Source: Icerya purchasi (taxonomy: Eukaryota > Arthropoda > Insecta > Hemiptera > Monophlebidae). Taken from it: a stretch of 64,000 nt of DNA. The notes below the pieces were generated by a model. It was not told the DNA's origin, searched no databases, and was given only the letters and a program-made list of their open reading frames with translations. Where the stretch lies: positions 535,960,315 through 536,024,314 of the forward strand of contig CM077115.1 of the NCBI GenBank assembly GCA_039619475.1. The letters are read 5' to 3'. Made by a program: the position numbers and the translations under genes. Every line of letters begins with the position of its first letter. Positions within the stretch are counted from its first letter, which is position 1. Below are positions 13,501 to 23,244 of this stretch, piece by piece.

Positions 13501-13536
13501 TTTTAAAATAGGACACGACTCGTAAGCGTCGTGCAT
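915..13536 (-). CDS. Vps39: Vps39/Vam6 homologue, 5' six exons (gene runs off the left edge)
   Basis: Vps39 is a subunit of the HOPS tethering complex that drives late endosome/autophagosome-lysosome fusion. Six exons were rebuilt on the minus strand: 13536-13467, 13241-13062, 11432-11332, 10366-10163, 3112-2932 and 1156-915 (978 nt, 326 residues). All junctions keep frame with GT donors and AG acceptors. The product starts MHDAYESCPIL and matches the N-terminal citron-homology (CNH) domain of the family: LLVGTKNGHL, KNFSKKPIQQ, RGATLFTL, CAAVKNKLQFFFW, ELFPSGKILEP, PYIVAVLNENLEVRT. The end (ILLEEKQFQLAL) is the start of the clathrin-repeat region. The C-terminal ~550 residues usual for the family lie beyond position 1. 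Intron 4 is about 7 kb because of an LTR element. What is seen: reading frames and splice signals. What is inferred: exon joining. Confidence 0.93.
1157..2931. other. Vps39 intron 5, no recognisable feature
   Basis: AT-rich sequence with short open frames only (for example 1883-2083, plus strand) that resemble no family known to me. A poly(A) run lies at about 1260. Confidence 0.6.
2932..3112 (-). CDS. Vps39: Vps39 exon 5
   Basis: The acceptor AAAAG is followed by VKDKKLEELFPSGKILEP, then FVNTKGELLFKHAVKWSETP, matching the KELFPTGKQLEP and LNWTDIPVA blocks. The exon ends in phase 1 before GTTGGT. It lies in a different frame from the long open frame at 3052-3516, which is a shadow. Confidence 0.9.
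3670..3714. repeat. (TA)n microsatellite
   Basis: About 45 bases of uninterrupted TA dinucleotide in Vps39 intron 4. Confidence 0.9.
4526..4830 (-). repeat. 3' LTR of the gypsy-type element
   Basis: Matches the 5' LTR base for base as far as I could compare. It is bounded on the left by an (AT)n tract at 4496-4529. Confidence 0.9.
4831..4850 (-). other. polypurine tract
   Basis: On the minus strand a G-rich purine run (GGGGGGGGAGGGGAG) directly precedes the 3' LTR, the expected place for the plus-strand primer in reverse transcription. Confidence 0.8.
4907..7970 (-). CDS. pol: pol polyprotein: protease, reverse transcriptase, RNase H, integrase
   Basis: The frame opens at the gag shift site (first Met at 7906, 999 residues from there). 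Numbered from that Met: aspartic protease YDSGS (8-12); RT with CVDFRDLN, ALDINSAFW, LPFGLK and YIDD (about 337-340); RNase H YTDAS (about 484-488); integrase zinc domain H-H-C-C (about 675-712); and catalytic D, D, E at MDSVGG, LSDQYAG and ESNGLNE. No internal stop or frameshift was seen, which is rare among the elements in this window and suggests recent activity. Confidence 0.93.
7960..9126 (-). CDS. gag: gag of the LTR retrotransposon
   Basis: A 388-residue frame beginning 13 nt inside the internal region. The middle (about residues 150-300) has the tryptophan-bearing capsid pattern of retrotransposon Gag (RWLEDFEKECERY, NEWYGSTLKKLSFKNW). Near the end a CYMCEGLGKPNRYHPLELC block looks like a modified zinc-binding knuckle (CxxC...HxxxxC). 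The frame stops at TAG 7962-7960 directly after a slippery heptamer, so pol is likely made by -1 frameshifting. Confidence 0.85.
   Translation of the reverse strand: MKMASIQVKIRIEREKQDLKVINAVKTIKMLTNEIVYKFPEEMQSESIHTTLFNINTVKNACKSMKKHGQFRNLTVTLPKEIAALYLDSDENFVFNEIYLEEEQKEEQGMELSTTNVEYSQYKLIKLVENLQAQLNIKEVTLSDVQRKFSIEKFRGKQQNAKRWLEDFEKECERYKIINDEKKIQCLKLFVEENANEWYGSTLKKLSFKNWAAWCDSFLQVYADKSWANIRFAYNFKFINGSLIDYALKKERLLLENECDISNTSRINHIVIGLPLNIQDKLDKEEIQTTEQLMNELRRYDTMYIKQKENKFKYDKMNLEEKKNMVQVQQNYKVSLKKPCYMCEGLGKPNRYHPLELCRNKQRYVETKNVNLTEIDELMKIELDNQKN
7963..7969 (-). promoter_or_regulatory. gag-pol -1 ribosomal frameshift heptamer A AAA AAC
   Basis: The last gag codons are CAA AAA AAC TAG. This gives X XXY YYZ = A AAA AAC in the correct zero-frame phase. 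After a -1 slip the frame reads KLVRPEKFTPLITL and runs open into protease without a stop. Position and phase are seen; activity is inferred. I did not identify the downstream structure. Confidence 0.75.
9139..9443 (-). repeat. 5' LTR of the gypsy-type element
   Basis: Direct repeat of 4526-4830. Read on the minus strand it starts ATGTAAAATGG and ends near ACGTTTATA. It contains repeated TATAAAAGTA motifs that could serve as TATA-like elements. Confidence 0.9.
9712..9870. repeat. imperfect inverted repeat, ~52-bp arms
   Basis: Arms 9712-9766 and 9819-9870 are near-complementary (CATTTATTCAT... / ...ATGAATAAATG) around a ~52-base spacer. It lies in Vps39 intron 4 close to the LTR element and could be a small MITE or foldback remnant. 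Confidence 0.7.
10163..10366 (-). CDS. Vps39: Vps39 exon 4
   Basis: Acceptor TTGTTGTAG, then NQVSLTGETI, CAAVKNKLQFFFWKN and AWHDDTICIGFKGEYALLQ. The exon ends in phase 0 at CAA before donor GTACAT. The frame stays open past the donor, but that extension (10162-9992) has no similarity to Vps39 and is intronic. Confidence 0.92.
10911..11200. repeat. near-perfect hairpin repeat, 136-bp arms, 18-base loop
   Basis: Arms 10911-11046 and 11065-11200 are almost exact inverted copies (one mismatch noted near the base). The core includes GCTGATGATGGGTTATGCCC. The block lies in Vps39 intron 3. A transcript would form a long duplex hairpin. A foldback/MITE origin is likely. Confidence 0.85.
11332..11432 (-). 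CDS. Vps39: Vps39 exon 3
   Basis: Acceptor TTTTTAG, then a 101-nt exon encoding NVISIYDMSS through KTRGATLFTLKIE, which aligns with the IYVHDL...KGATLFTCDL block of the family. The donor is GTAAGA (11331-11326) and the exon ends in phase 0. Confidence 0.9.
13062..13241 (-). CDS. Vps39: Vps39 exon 2
   Basis: The acceptor is TGTTTCAG before 13241. The exon encodes NNLLVGTKNGHLILYSI and KNFSKKPIQQLDVV, CNH-domain blades. It ends in phase 1 at 13062 before GTTAGT. The reading frame starting at an internal Met (13254) is not the true start. Confidence 0.92.
13467..13536 (-). CDS. Vps39: Vps39 exon 1 (start codon)
   Basis: The ATG is at 13536-13534 and is followed by HDAYESCPIL, matching the MHDAFEPVPIL-type start of Vps39 proteins. 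The exon ends in phase 1 before the donor GTAGGT (13466-13461). Confidence 0.92.
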
Positions 13537-14320
13537 ATCTGAAAATTTAAAAATAAATAGGATCTACATTAAAATGGTAAATTAAAATTAACCAGTTAGT
13601 TTAAAAATTTACTAAATATACTAATACTACAACCAAATACTTCGGAATTACTGTACACTGATAAGGCTGATAAACGTCTACCGCGTAATCTGTAACTCAA
13701 CATGCTGCGCATGCGCAAAAGTTTTCAGTTACAATAACTGATAACAGATTTGTTAAAAATTATTCTAAATCATTGATACTGAGTTTATTGTTTTAACACT
13801 TTTAGCTTCCGTCAATCTTTGTAATTTTAGTTTAGTTATTGTATATAAATAAATTTGAACTTAAATTATTATTAAAATGAGTACATATCGTCACAAATAA
13901 TAACCTGTGCAAGTCGTAGCAATTAAAATAAAAATGCCACAAAAAAGAAAATAAACACAAAATCTTCACAATCACAAAGTTTAAAATTTCCCCTTAACGT
14001 TTGCCTGCCATTATTTATTTTGTTGGAAAGAGGAGATTATTTTTAAGCCGTTCCCTATAAATTTTACACAGTTGTTAATATCAAAAATACAAAAAAAAAC
14101 AAAAATCTTATAATTTATTTGTGTAATAAATTGCTGAAACTTTGTTTACATAGTGATTAGAAACAGCTACACAATAGTTAAAATAGAAATAGCAATAAAA
14201 TTTAATATGTAAAATTCTGTTAAACATAAATTTTTAGCATATAATAACCAAAACTATGCCTTTGGTCTCATCGTTCCATCCATAACGTTTGTTGTCTTGA
14301 TACAGTATGTCTCATTACTC
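13537..14320. other. Vps39 5' flank / intergenic
   Basis: Upstream of the Vps39 start. Apart from the NRF1-type site at 13706 I see no gene. The sequence is AT-rich with short frames only. Confidence 0.5.
13706..13717. promoter_or_regulatory. NRF1/EWG-type palindrome TGCGCATGCGCA
   Basis: A perfect 12-bp match to the nuclear respiratory factor 1 consensus (YGCGCAYGCGCR; Drosophila homologue erect wing), about 170 bp upstream of the Vps39 ATG. CpG-containing motifs are rare in this AT-rich region. The role is inferred from position. Confidence 0.6.
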
Positions 14321-14779
14321 ATAGTCAGTGGCGTAACGTCAATATGGAAGCGACGGAAGCGCCGCTTCCTCTAACAAATTAGTACGAAATTGTTTTTTAG
14401 TATTTGCGAAATGAACACGAGCCTCAGAAAGAGAATGAAGTAACTTGCTGAATTTAAGCGCCAAAATTAAAAATTACCAGAAAAAAAGGAGTGTTAGATT
14501 AAAGAGCATTTGTAGGAGCGAATGACAAAAACAAACACATATTCACTATTTCACGTTACTACTGCCTAGAGTTGTCTCTGAACGATCTGCTGCGTACCGA
14601 TGATGGAAAAAGGTTGTGCACGCATATTTGAATGCGCCAGGTTGTGTCGCTTCATGATCATGTAATTTGTGCGAATTTTGATTCGTGACATTCCAAAGTA
14701 ACGTGTATCGAGTGAAGAAAAAATACGCGCGCGTGTTCAGTTTGAAAGCGCAGAGTCAAATCGCTTTACGGTCGCGTAC

Positions 14780-16560
14780 ACCGATAGCAAAAATAATCTA
14801 TCCAAATATAAAGAAACTGACAGAATTATTCGGGAAAAGGTAGCACAGGTAAAGGAGTAATGGTTAAGCGCAAAATGCAAGGAAATCAAGGAATATCAAA
14901 TCAAACATGATGAATTTAATGTGCATAATAAAATAGAGAAATAACACATGTTTATAAAAAGAAACATGTAACCATTCTTAAAACAGATAGTGGCGAAATC
15001 GTAACTGAAACAACTGCGAAGAAAAAAGTCTGGGAAAAATATATATAAAATCTCTTTAACGATGAGGAAGGAGAGTTAGTCCAACAAGAAGAGCCAGATA
15101 CATGGTTAATTTTAGAATCAGAAGTAGAAGCTGCAATTAAGCAAACTAAAGTAAGAAAAGCAGCAGGACCCGGTTGGGACCTACAGCAATCGAAAAGATG
15201 GCTAACTTCTTCAATTCAATTGACATTTGCGGAAAAATGCTTGGAGTCCAGGTTCATTGCTCTACCAAAAACCTCAAATACGTCTAAGTATGATGATCAT
15301 AGATTGGTAAGTCTTATGAGTCACATCTTAAAAGTATTCTTGCGCATAATTCATCGACAAATATCAAAAAAATTCGAAGAAAATATAAGGTGGAACCAAT
15401 TTGAATTCCGTAATGGTATGGGAACATGAAAAGCACTATTGTGCATGCAAACATTAATACAAAAATCACTCGAATTTCAGAAACCAGTCTATATCTGTTT
15501 CATTTATTTTAATAAGGCATTTGACAAGGTACAACATGCAGAATTAATGAAAACTTTAAAAGTTATTGGTGTCGATGATGCAGATTTAAGAAATATACAG
15601 TCTCTCTAGAAAAATCAGCATGCAACAGTACTAATAAACGATCAGCTGACTGCAGTAATACCAATACGAAGAGCTGTTAGGCATTCGCCAATGTTATTTA
15701 ATTTGTATTCGGAGGTAATATTTGCACAGGCTTTACAAGAACGGGACAAAGGAATAAGAATTGGAGGAGAAAAAATTGCAGTGATACGTTTTGCTGATGA
15801 TACTGCACTGCTGGCGAAGAGTATCGAAGACCTGCAGGGACTACTGGATTCAGTTTCCCTTGAAAGTGGAAAAAAAGGGCTCAGCATAAACATCAAGAAA
15901 ACCAAGTTCATGGTGGACTCAAGACAACCAGTTGTAGATAAAAAACTATTCCTTAACGGTAGGGAAATCGAACGGGTAGGAAAATACAAGTATCTAGGTT
16001 GTTGGATAACGGAAAATAATGACCCTGACGTAGAAATAAGAACGCGCATGGAGATAGCTCGGGATGTATTTATAAAGATGAAGAATGTACTTTGCGACAA
16101 AAAATTAAATCTGGAAGTCAAGAAGAAGGTGCTAAAATGTTATATATGGTACGTACTCTTATATGGGTGCGAGACGTGGCCAATAAGACATATGGAAAAG
16201 CGTATTTCATCATTTGAAAAGTGGTGTTATCGCCGCATCTGGAAGATACCATGGACTAAAAAAATTAAAAATGCGGAAGTATTACTATTGATGAAAACGG
16301 ATCTGATACTAATGAACATAATTAAAAAACGCAGAATTAATTTCTTTGGACATTTTATGAGAGGATCAACATATCACATTCTGCACACAATTATGATGGG
16401 GGGCGGTAGAAGGGAAAAGGGGACGAGGGAGAAGAAGAATTTCTTGGCTCCAAAATATTAAGAAATTGACTGAGGTTGCAAAAGTAGAAGAATTGTTCCA
16501 GATTGCAAGAAATCGAGACGCATTTCGTCAAATGGTTGAATCCATGAAAAGTGGTTAAAC
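14780..16560 (+). pseudogene. decayed RTE-like non-LTR retrotransposon (reverse transcriptase)
   Basis: Translated pieces in order: KAAGPGWD (about 15155), FIALPKTSNTSKYDDHRLVSL (RT block; 15250), FNKAFDKVQHAEL (15510), VRHSPMLFNLYSEVIFAQAL (15675), FADDTALLAKS with the catalytic FADD (15790), KYKYLGCWI (15985), and the C-terminal RRIWKIPWTKK / RRINFFGH blocks. Stops interrupt the frame at about 15427 and 15607, and a frameshift near 16420 is needed to reach the final SWLQNIKKLTEVAKVEELF block. The endonuclease is missing. This tail type occurs in RTE-clade endonuclease-reverse transcriptases; clade confidence is moderate. Confidence 0.8.
15691..16461 (+). pseudogene. largest open fragment of the RTE-like RT
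   Basis: 256 codons carrying the FADD active site and the RT thumb/C-terminal region. It is open by chance of decay, not a complete gene, and belongs to the element at 14780-16560. Confidence 0.75.
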
Positions 16561-16699
16561 TATACCCGAATCGGGTTGCCCAAAGAAGAAGAACACCGAT
16601 CATTAGGGCGATTTTTATGCATGTTAATGTGAGTACAAGCATAGGGTAGTGCGGTATTTGCAGTACATTTTCTTTGGGTCGTTTTTTATATGTTGTCGT

Positions 16700-16791
16700 C
16701 AGTGGCGGCTCGTGAGTAACAGAAGTGGAGGTTCACAATTAAATATAATAAATATTACACAAATATTTATTGAAAAAAATTTATCAAAAAC

Positions 16792-16822
<31 letters not shown>

Positions 16823-17071
16823 GCCTGTGTGTGTGTGCGTATATTAATAATTTTCAGTTAAAAGTCTTATAAACTAAATCTATTCTTCTATCGTTCTTTT
16901 TTTTAAAAAAAAGTCTATAACAGTTTCATGAAAGTTAGGAATATTGTGGAACATTTGTTTTTCAATTGATAACATAGCTAAAGCATTTAACCTGTCTTCA
17001 CAACTTGTGCTACATAAAAATGTTTTAATTCGTTGTAGTGTCGAAAAACTCAGTAAGAATATAATTAGCAC
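16700..17071 (-). mobile_element. hAT transposon 3' end with transposase C-terminus
   Basis: Minus-strand frame 17071-16880 encodes FSTLQRIKTFLCSTSCEDRL and NALAMLSIEKQM, the hAT C-terminal dimerisation region seen in ZMYM1-like transposases. The sequence ends at CAGTGGCGGCTCGTG (16700), a typical hAT terminal inverted repeat. The rest of the element was not found. Confidence 0.7.
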
Positions 17072-18205
17072 TTTTTATCCTTCAGTAAAATTACAATTTT
17101 AGGTAGAAACTACGTCACTATTAAAAATATTCGAATGAATATACACGGTCCATCATTAAAAACTAAACTGTGTTCCCAATGATCGACTGTGTATACATAT
17201 TTAAAACGCTATTAGTATTTTTAAAAGTGATGTGGTTTCTACCAAATATTTTAATTTTAATTTTAATAATATGAACCGTGAAAACTCGTTACATACTTTT
17301 ATTTAAGTACATTAAAAAATAAACAAAAGTTAAAATTTTGCAAAATGTTTGTCGTTATTGTTTTTTAAGTTTATGTAATATTTATATTTCATTATTATTT
17401 TAATTTGTCGATTATTACAATTATTTTGAATTTTATTAAAAAGAAAAACAATTCAATTTTTATGCTAAAATATCCTGGACATGCGAATAATGCGTGCAAA
17501 CTCCAGCACGTCACTGTGCAAGCATGTCGATGTCGTGTTAGAGAAAAATAAATAGATATTTGTATAATAAAATTACACAATGTATTTATTATTTGAACAC
17601 ACTGTTTAAGTATATTCATGACAATAATAACGTGAACATGAAGTATTAGATTCGAAACGCGTCGGGGATATAAAAATTATATATAATTGATTAATTAAGT
17701 GTAAAAAATTTATTATTGTCGTGAAAATTAAACAGTATGGTACTGCCACGTCTGTCACTAATATGAATTATATAAATTAGTATCATACAAATTAATAGAA
17801 CCCATTACATTAAAAGATCTTTGTATTCGCTATTTTGAAATATGAACTATTATCAAAAAATGAATTAAATTATTAAAAATGTAATCAAATGTTAAACGGT
17901 ACATATAACCTAAATTAAGAAAAATAAATAAATAAATAAAAAACCGGTATAATAACATTTTTTTTATTCAAAATTTCAGTTTAGTCAAATCATGATTTTA
18001 TTTTCCGATTGACAATGAATATACCTTATGGGGAAGACGTGATTTAGGTTTTATTTAAAGATGCAAATAGCTAAATTATTTCCTTTTCGGGGAAGGGGGG
18101 CTCACCAAGTATGGATATTAACGCAACGCAAGAGGAATTAATCTATATTTTCAATGAGCAGCTGTGGGATTCCAATCAGGTCCTATCTGATCGAAACACC
18201 ACTAC
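17072..18205. other. intergenic, no recognised feature
   Basis: AT-rich sequence with only short frames (for example 17395-17619, minus strand) that I cannot assign. Confidence 0.5.
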
Positions 18206-18391
18206 CTAATTATGGAGGTAAGTTTTTAGTCGTTTTAAAGTTAAAAATAATCTTTCATTTACTGCAGTTGTGACAGAAAGAGTAGTAAATAGTTCTAATA
18301 AATAATAAATTGCAGGCACGGGATATTGTGAAAGAGCAGACAAAACTGAGGAATAAACTGGAGTGCGGTTGAATTTTTCGGTCTTTAGCAT
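18206..18391 (-). pseudogene. hAT transposase C-terminal fragment
   Basis: A 61-codon frame ending LLELFTTLSVTTAVNERLF then LTLKRLKTYL, the hAT dimerisation motif (xxLSVTTAxxERxFSxLKRLKTYLR). It is a second, separate hAT relic, truncated on both sides. Confidence 0.7.
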
Positions 18392-18468
18392 TAATATTAT
18401 GGTTACATCATGTTCTGCTTTGTTTTGTAAACACTGCTTGGTTTTTGTTGCGTAATAATTTTTTCAAA

Positions 18469-20670
18469 ATGTCGCGATATCTATCAAGAATAGAAAAAAT
18501 TATGAATGCTGTTCTTCCACTTGCTGAGTCAGATATAGAAGGCGATGACTCTGTATATTCCGAAGATGAAATTCGGATTGTGAATCGGAAGCACCGTCTT
18601 TTCATTCCGGAATGAGAGAACTAGTCGAAATAATAGATGTGTCAGGTGAGTAAAAATGAATCGCTTTAAGTTGTATCATACGAATAGGCACGATACGTAG
18701 TTTTACAGCTTACTCGCTGTTCTGGTACTAGCCTTTCGACTTCCTCTTCATTTTCCGATTCAGAATCCCGGTTGATATCATTTAATATTTCTTTATCGGT
18801 AAAAATACGCTAACCAGGATCAATTTCATCGCTTTCTATCCACTCCTTCATATTTTCATCAACATGTTCAAATTTCTTCTCATCACAATTTGGAACCTTT
18901 TTTGCAGGAAGCACGCTAGTTTAAAGAGATGCGCGGTTAATCCGCCAACCGGTTGAAACACATACGGATAATCGCGGTTTTACTGTAGTTCCAAATAAAA
19001 TTCCCTTTTTTGCTCAACAGCTTACAGAAGTAGATTTTCAGAAGCCAAAAGTAAATGTGACACCTTTAGACAATATAAAAAACACTTGTATAGAAACAAA
19101 TAGTCGTTCTTCCAGAATATTGAAAAGAAAAGCAATACAAAATTGTTACTCTACCAGGTGATATTCCCATGGAAATAAAGAAAATAGAGTTAATTAAAAA
19201 ATTTTAAATGGATTTTAGCTGGAAAAAAAGTTATTTCAGATTTGGCGCTAATATTACTAACAGAGAACTTACTTATAATACAGAAGAACTTACTTCATAT
19301 GATTACTTTTCTATGTTTATGAATAAAGATCAGTTAATAAGTAATGAAACTAATTTGTATAGCGTCCAAAATATGTCTAAATCAGTCGACACAAATGTTC
19401 ATGAAATTCAGAATTTTATTGCGATGCTACTTATAATGGGAATAATAAATCTACCATCAGTTAATTATTGGTCTCAAAACTTCCGTATTGGGAGTATAGC
19501 AAATGTAATGTCGTGGAAACGGTTTGAAATAATAAAACGAAATTTATATTTTATAAATAATGAAAATGTTGACCAGTACGAAAATGATCGGTACTTCAAA
19601 ATAAGACCTATTTTGGAGCATGTTAGGAGAAATTGTCTCAAAGTGGATCATGAAACCCGCTTTTCAATAGACGAAATGATGATACCTTATAAAGCTACAA
19701 AAGTTAATGCTAGAAAACAGTGCATAAAAAATAAACCTAAAAAATGGAGCTTTAAACTGTTTGTAAGAGCAGGTGCTAGTAAAATCATTTATGACTTTTT
19801 ATCATATGGTAGTGAAATAACATTCATGGGTCACACGTTTAATAGTGAAGAAGAGAAATACTTAGGTTTAGGACAAAAAGCAGCACTGGCGCTTTGTAAA
19901 TCAATTCCAAAGATGCAACAATCTTATGTTGTTTATTTTGATAATTGATTTATCTCTCTAGAATTAGTCTATTTTTTAAGAGAGGAATGTGGAATTTTTT
20001 CATCTGGTACAGTGCTAAATAATAGACTACGAAATTGTAAATTAAAGGAAGATAAACAATTAAAGAAATTAGGTCGCGGTAGTTTTGATTACAATACAGA
20101 TAGCAAGAAAAAAAATAATGTTATAAAATGGTATGATAATAGATGTATATCTTTAGTTAGTTCGTATGCCGGCGCAGAACCTTCAGAAGTAAAAAGGTAT
20201 AGTAAAGAAAACAGCACAAAAGTTTCAGTGCCGTATCCGAAAATTTTAAAACATTATAGCCGATATATGGATGGTGTGGATAAAGCCGATATGCTTGTCG
20301 CATTGTACAGAACTGTAATGAAATTTCATCGATAGTATTTATCATTATTTTCACACAAATTATCGATATCTGTGTGAATAATGCTTGGTTATTATATAAG
20401 CGTGACTTGGAACATTAACGAGTAAGAACATGTGTACCATTGAAGGAATTTAGATATACTATTGGCAACATTCTAAATACTAAGAATAAATTTATAATTG
20501 GAAGGCCGTTAAATGTAGCCGAGCACTGTGCCGCCATGAAAAAGAACAAACAACCTCTTCTATCAAGTGATTCAAGATTGGACAACTTAAATCATTCTCC
20601 GATTTTCACAACTATCGGACGATGTAGATCATATACACTGAATAAAACTACAATACTGTGTTCAAAATAA
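18469..20670 (+). pseudogene. piggyBac transposase pseudogene
   Basis: The core frame 19208-19948 has the piggyBac blocks ETNLYS, FIAMLLIMGIINLPSVNYW, FSIDEMMIPYK (first Asp) and VVYFDN (second Asp). An in-frame TGA follows where the family has Trp (DNWFTSL). The same frame continues 20012-20335 with YMDGVDKADM (the third and fourth Asp). A TAG again replaces a Trp, then a 2-base slip is needed to reach NNAWLLYK and the tail at 20440-20670 (MKEFRYTIGNIL). A probable acidic N-terminus (MSRYLSRIEKIMNAVLPLAE) starts at 18469 and is separated by a pogo-type insertion. All catalytic Asp residues survive, but the gene is dead. Confidence 0.88.
18650..18985 (-). mobile_element. pogo/Tigger fragment inserted in the piggyBac relic
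   Basis: Minus-strand translation gives FEHVDENMKEWIESDEIDPG, then a stop, RIF and TDKEILNDINRDSESENEEE, the acidic linker (xxWIxSDExxxxxxDxEI) typical of pogo/Tigger transposases. The right end reads CAGTAAAACCGCGATTATCC on the minus strand, a Tigger-like terminal repeat, followed by a TA target. The left end is truncated and its limit is uncertain. Confidence 0.65.
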
Positions 20671-21470
20671 GATTATGTATTTTAAAAAATCGCAATTGTT
20701 TCTTTAAATATTACAAAAAAATATAAATAATATACACAGATGCGCACACAATACAAATGCACTTCAGTATTACATATATACATTATAATTTCTTTTTTGT
20801 TTTGCACCTTTAAAAGTAAACGTAATAAATTTGTTGTTCACCGAATTCTGATTATTTATTTTAGTGAGGTGTAATGTTGCACAACAGGTAATATATGCAA
20901 TTGAAGCAGGTGTGTATAATCAATATTTCTGTTCATTTCTTATGCATTTACACTTTATTAGAGGTTTCATATCTTTCTCAGTTTACATTATTATCTATCA
21001 GTACTTTCCTTCATAACGCTCATGTACATTATAATCAAAGATGAAACTAGCCGATTATTTTGGGGGTGAGGATCACTCAATTTGCCGAATGACCGAATGA
21101 AATATAAATTAATAAAAAAAAAAAAGTTATTCGTAAGCTAAAATAACCAAAGGATACTATCAATTTTGCCAAATTAACCGAATATTTTCTGATTTTGACG
21201 AATAATTCACAATTTCAAATTATCAATAGGTGTCACACCCACATATCCCCTCCCCGCGCAGTTTTGTCCTTAATTATAATCCATATTGCTAAATGTTGGT
21301 AATTTTCAGTAAAGCGCTTAATGTGCATTACAATGCACATTACTAAATGTCGGTGGTTTTCCGTAAAACGCTCAACGTGTATTATAAAGAACATGATGTA
21401 ATTTGGTTTCTGTGGGATCGGGGGACCAAAATATTAAGTGTATCCCAAATAGCAAAAATAAAATATACAA
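20671..21470. other. intergenic with a degenerate dimer repeat
   Basis: No gene seen. Around 21285-21395 there are two diverged tandem copies of a ~57-bp unit (CTAAATGTTGGTAATTTTC / CTAAATGTCGGTGGTTTTC). Confidence 0.5.
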
Positions 21471-21479
21471 AATAATTTT

Positions 21480-23244
21480 CACTTTGATACATTCACGGAT
21501 TATGTTAACAGCCTATCCAATTCTAAGGATGACGGTTACTCGTTATGGAAAGCAACAAAATATATGAAGCGGCCAAAAACTCGAAATAATCCTATAAAAA
21601 TGCAAGATGGGAATTGGACTACAGACGACAGCATGAAATCAGAAACATTTGCGACCTATTTAAAAGATATTTTTAAACCAAACAAAATAAAATCACGTTT
21701 AGAGGGGTCGATACACAATTACTTGAACCAGTCCCCGACAACTTCAAACAAACGGATAAAACCTTTTTCACCTGGAGAAATTGGATCCATAATCAAGAAG
21801 CTTAATAACAAAAAAGCTCCCGGATTCGATCTTGACGTATTTATACAATTCAATCCTAAGACTGCAATATGTTCCTGTGCTATGGAAATTTGCTAAAGTT
21901 CTAATGGTGCTGAAACCAGGTAAACCTCCTGAAGATGTGACATCATACCGTCCTATTTCGCTCCTTCCAATACTTTCTAAAGTTTTCGAAAAACTCATAT
22001 TAAAAAGATTGCAAAAAATTATTGTCAACAAAAAGATTATCCCCAATCACCAATTTGGATTCCGTTCTGGCCATTCTACAGTGCAACAGGTTCATCGAGT
22101 CGCAAAACTAATAGAAGAATGTCTTGAAAATAAGATGATATGCTCAGCCGTCTTCCTCGATGTCAAGCAGGCATTTGACAGAGTCTGGCACTCAGGGCTG
22201 CTATATAAATGTAAGCAAATTCTACCGTTAGAATACTTCAATATTTTGATGTCGTACTTAGAAGAGCGCTATTTTCAAGTAACTGTTTGCAACAGTCAAT
22301 CACAGATATATAAAATCCAGGCAGGTGTTCCCCAGGGAAGCATCCTGGGACCACTTTTGTATTCTATATTTACTAGTGACATCCCAGAAACCTCGTTTAT
22401 TGCTACCTTTGCTGATGACACAGCAATTATAGCTACTCATCACTGTCCCATTACGGCTACTCAGCAGCTTCAAAGTGCTATCGACCAGACAGTGGATTGG
22501 TTTCACCAATGGAAAATAGTAATAAACGAGTTAAAAAGTAGTCATATTATATTCACCAAACGGCGTATTAACCGAGAAAAATATCAAGTGACTATTAATG
22601 GAAAAATTACACCCCAAAGCTCTTGTGTCAAATATTTAGGAATTCATTTAGATCAATCCTTAACTTGGTTACCGCATATAACAGCGAAAAAAACAGAATT
22701 AAATATCAGGACCAGGCAGTTATACTGGCTGCTGAGGCCAATGGCTCAACTATCAATTAACAACAAGCTGCTGCTATACTCTATGATATTGAAACCAATT
22801 TGGCTATATGGTTGTGAGCTTTGGGGTTGCGCTTCAAAGTCCAATAAACAAAAAATACAGCGATGCCAAAATAAAATTCTACGCATGATAATCGGTGCCC
22901 CGTGGTTCGTGTCGAACGATACGCTGCACAAAGACCTGCGGATAAAATATGTAGAGGAAGAAATAATTCAAGTTATTCAGAATTATCTGTCAAGACTGAA
23001 AGTCCATGGAAACCCATTAGCAGCAGGACTGCTAATTCAAGAAGCCAATAGAAGGCTCAAGAGAACACGCATCACCGATTATATGTAAAGTGTTGCAGTT
23101 TCAATTATAATCACATGAGAGCTCGGTCGCTGGACCGACTCTTGTATAATTAATTCAATTAGTTCATTTATCACATCTGGTCGATGACGAGACTTCTCGT
23201 CAGTTCTAGATCATAAGAGAAAAAAAAAAAAAAAAAAAAAAAAA
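21480..23244 (+). mobile_element. 5'-truncated jockey-clade non-LTR retrotransposon with poly(A) tail
   Basis: Contains the RT and 3' part of ORF2 followed by a short 3' UTR and a ~24-base A tract (23221-23244). The endonuclease and ORF1 are absent, as in 5'-truncated copies. A frame break near 21830 replaces about 15-20 residues between NKKAPGFDL and YLYNSILRLQY, consistent with a small deletion. Confidence 0.9.
21832..23088 (+). pseudogene. jockey-like reverse transcriptase (ORF2 3' part)
   Basis: A 418-codon open frame with RT blocks in order: LKPGKPPEDVTSYRPISLLP, FGFRSGHSTVQQVHR, FLDVKQAFDRVWH, AGVPQGSILGPLLYSIFTSD, the catalytic FADDTAI, and the C-terminal KYLGIHLDQSLTW and WLYGCELWGCA. 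The sequence is well preserved after the break at ~21830, so the copy is fairly young. The upstream piece 21564-21896 encodes the start of the RT domain in another frame. Confidence 0.9.

Noticed and set aside
14327..14380. hAT terminus at CAGTGGCGTAACGTC
   Set aside because: It resembles a hAT end, but no partner end, duplication or transposase was found nearby.
15642..16121. 159-codon minus-strand frame
   Set aside because: Shadow of the RTE-like reverse transcriptase on the other strand.
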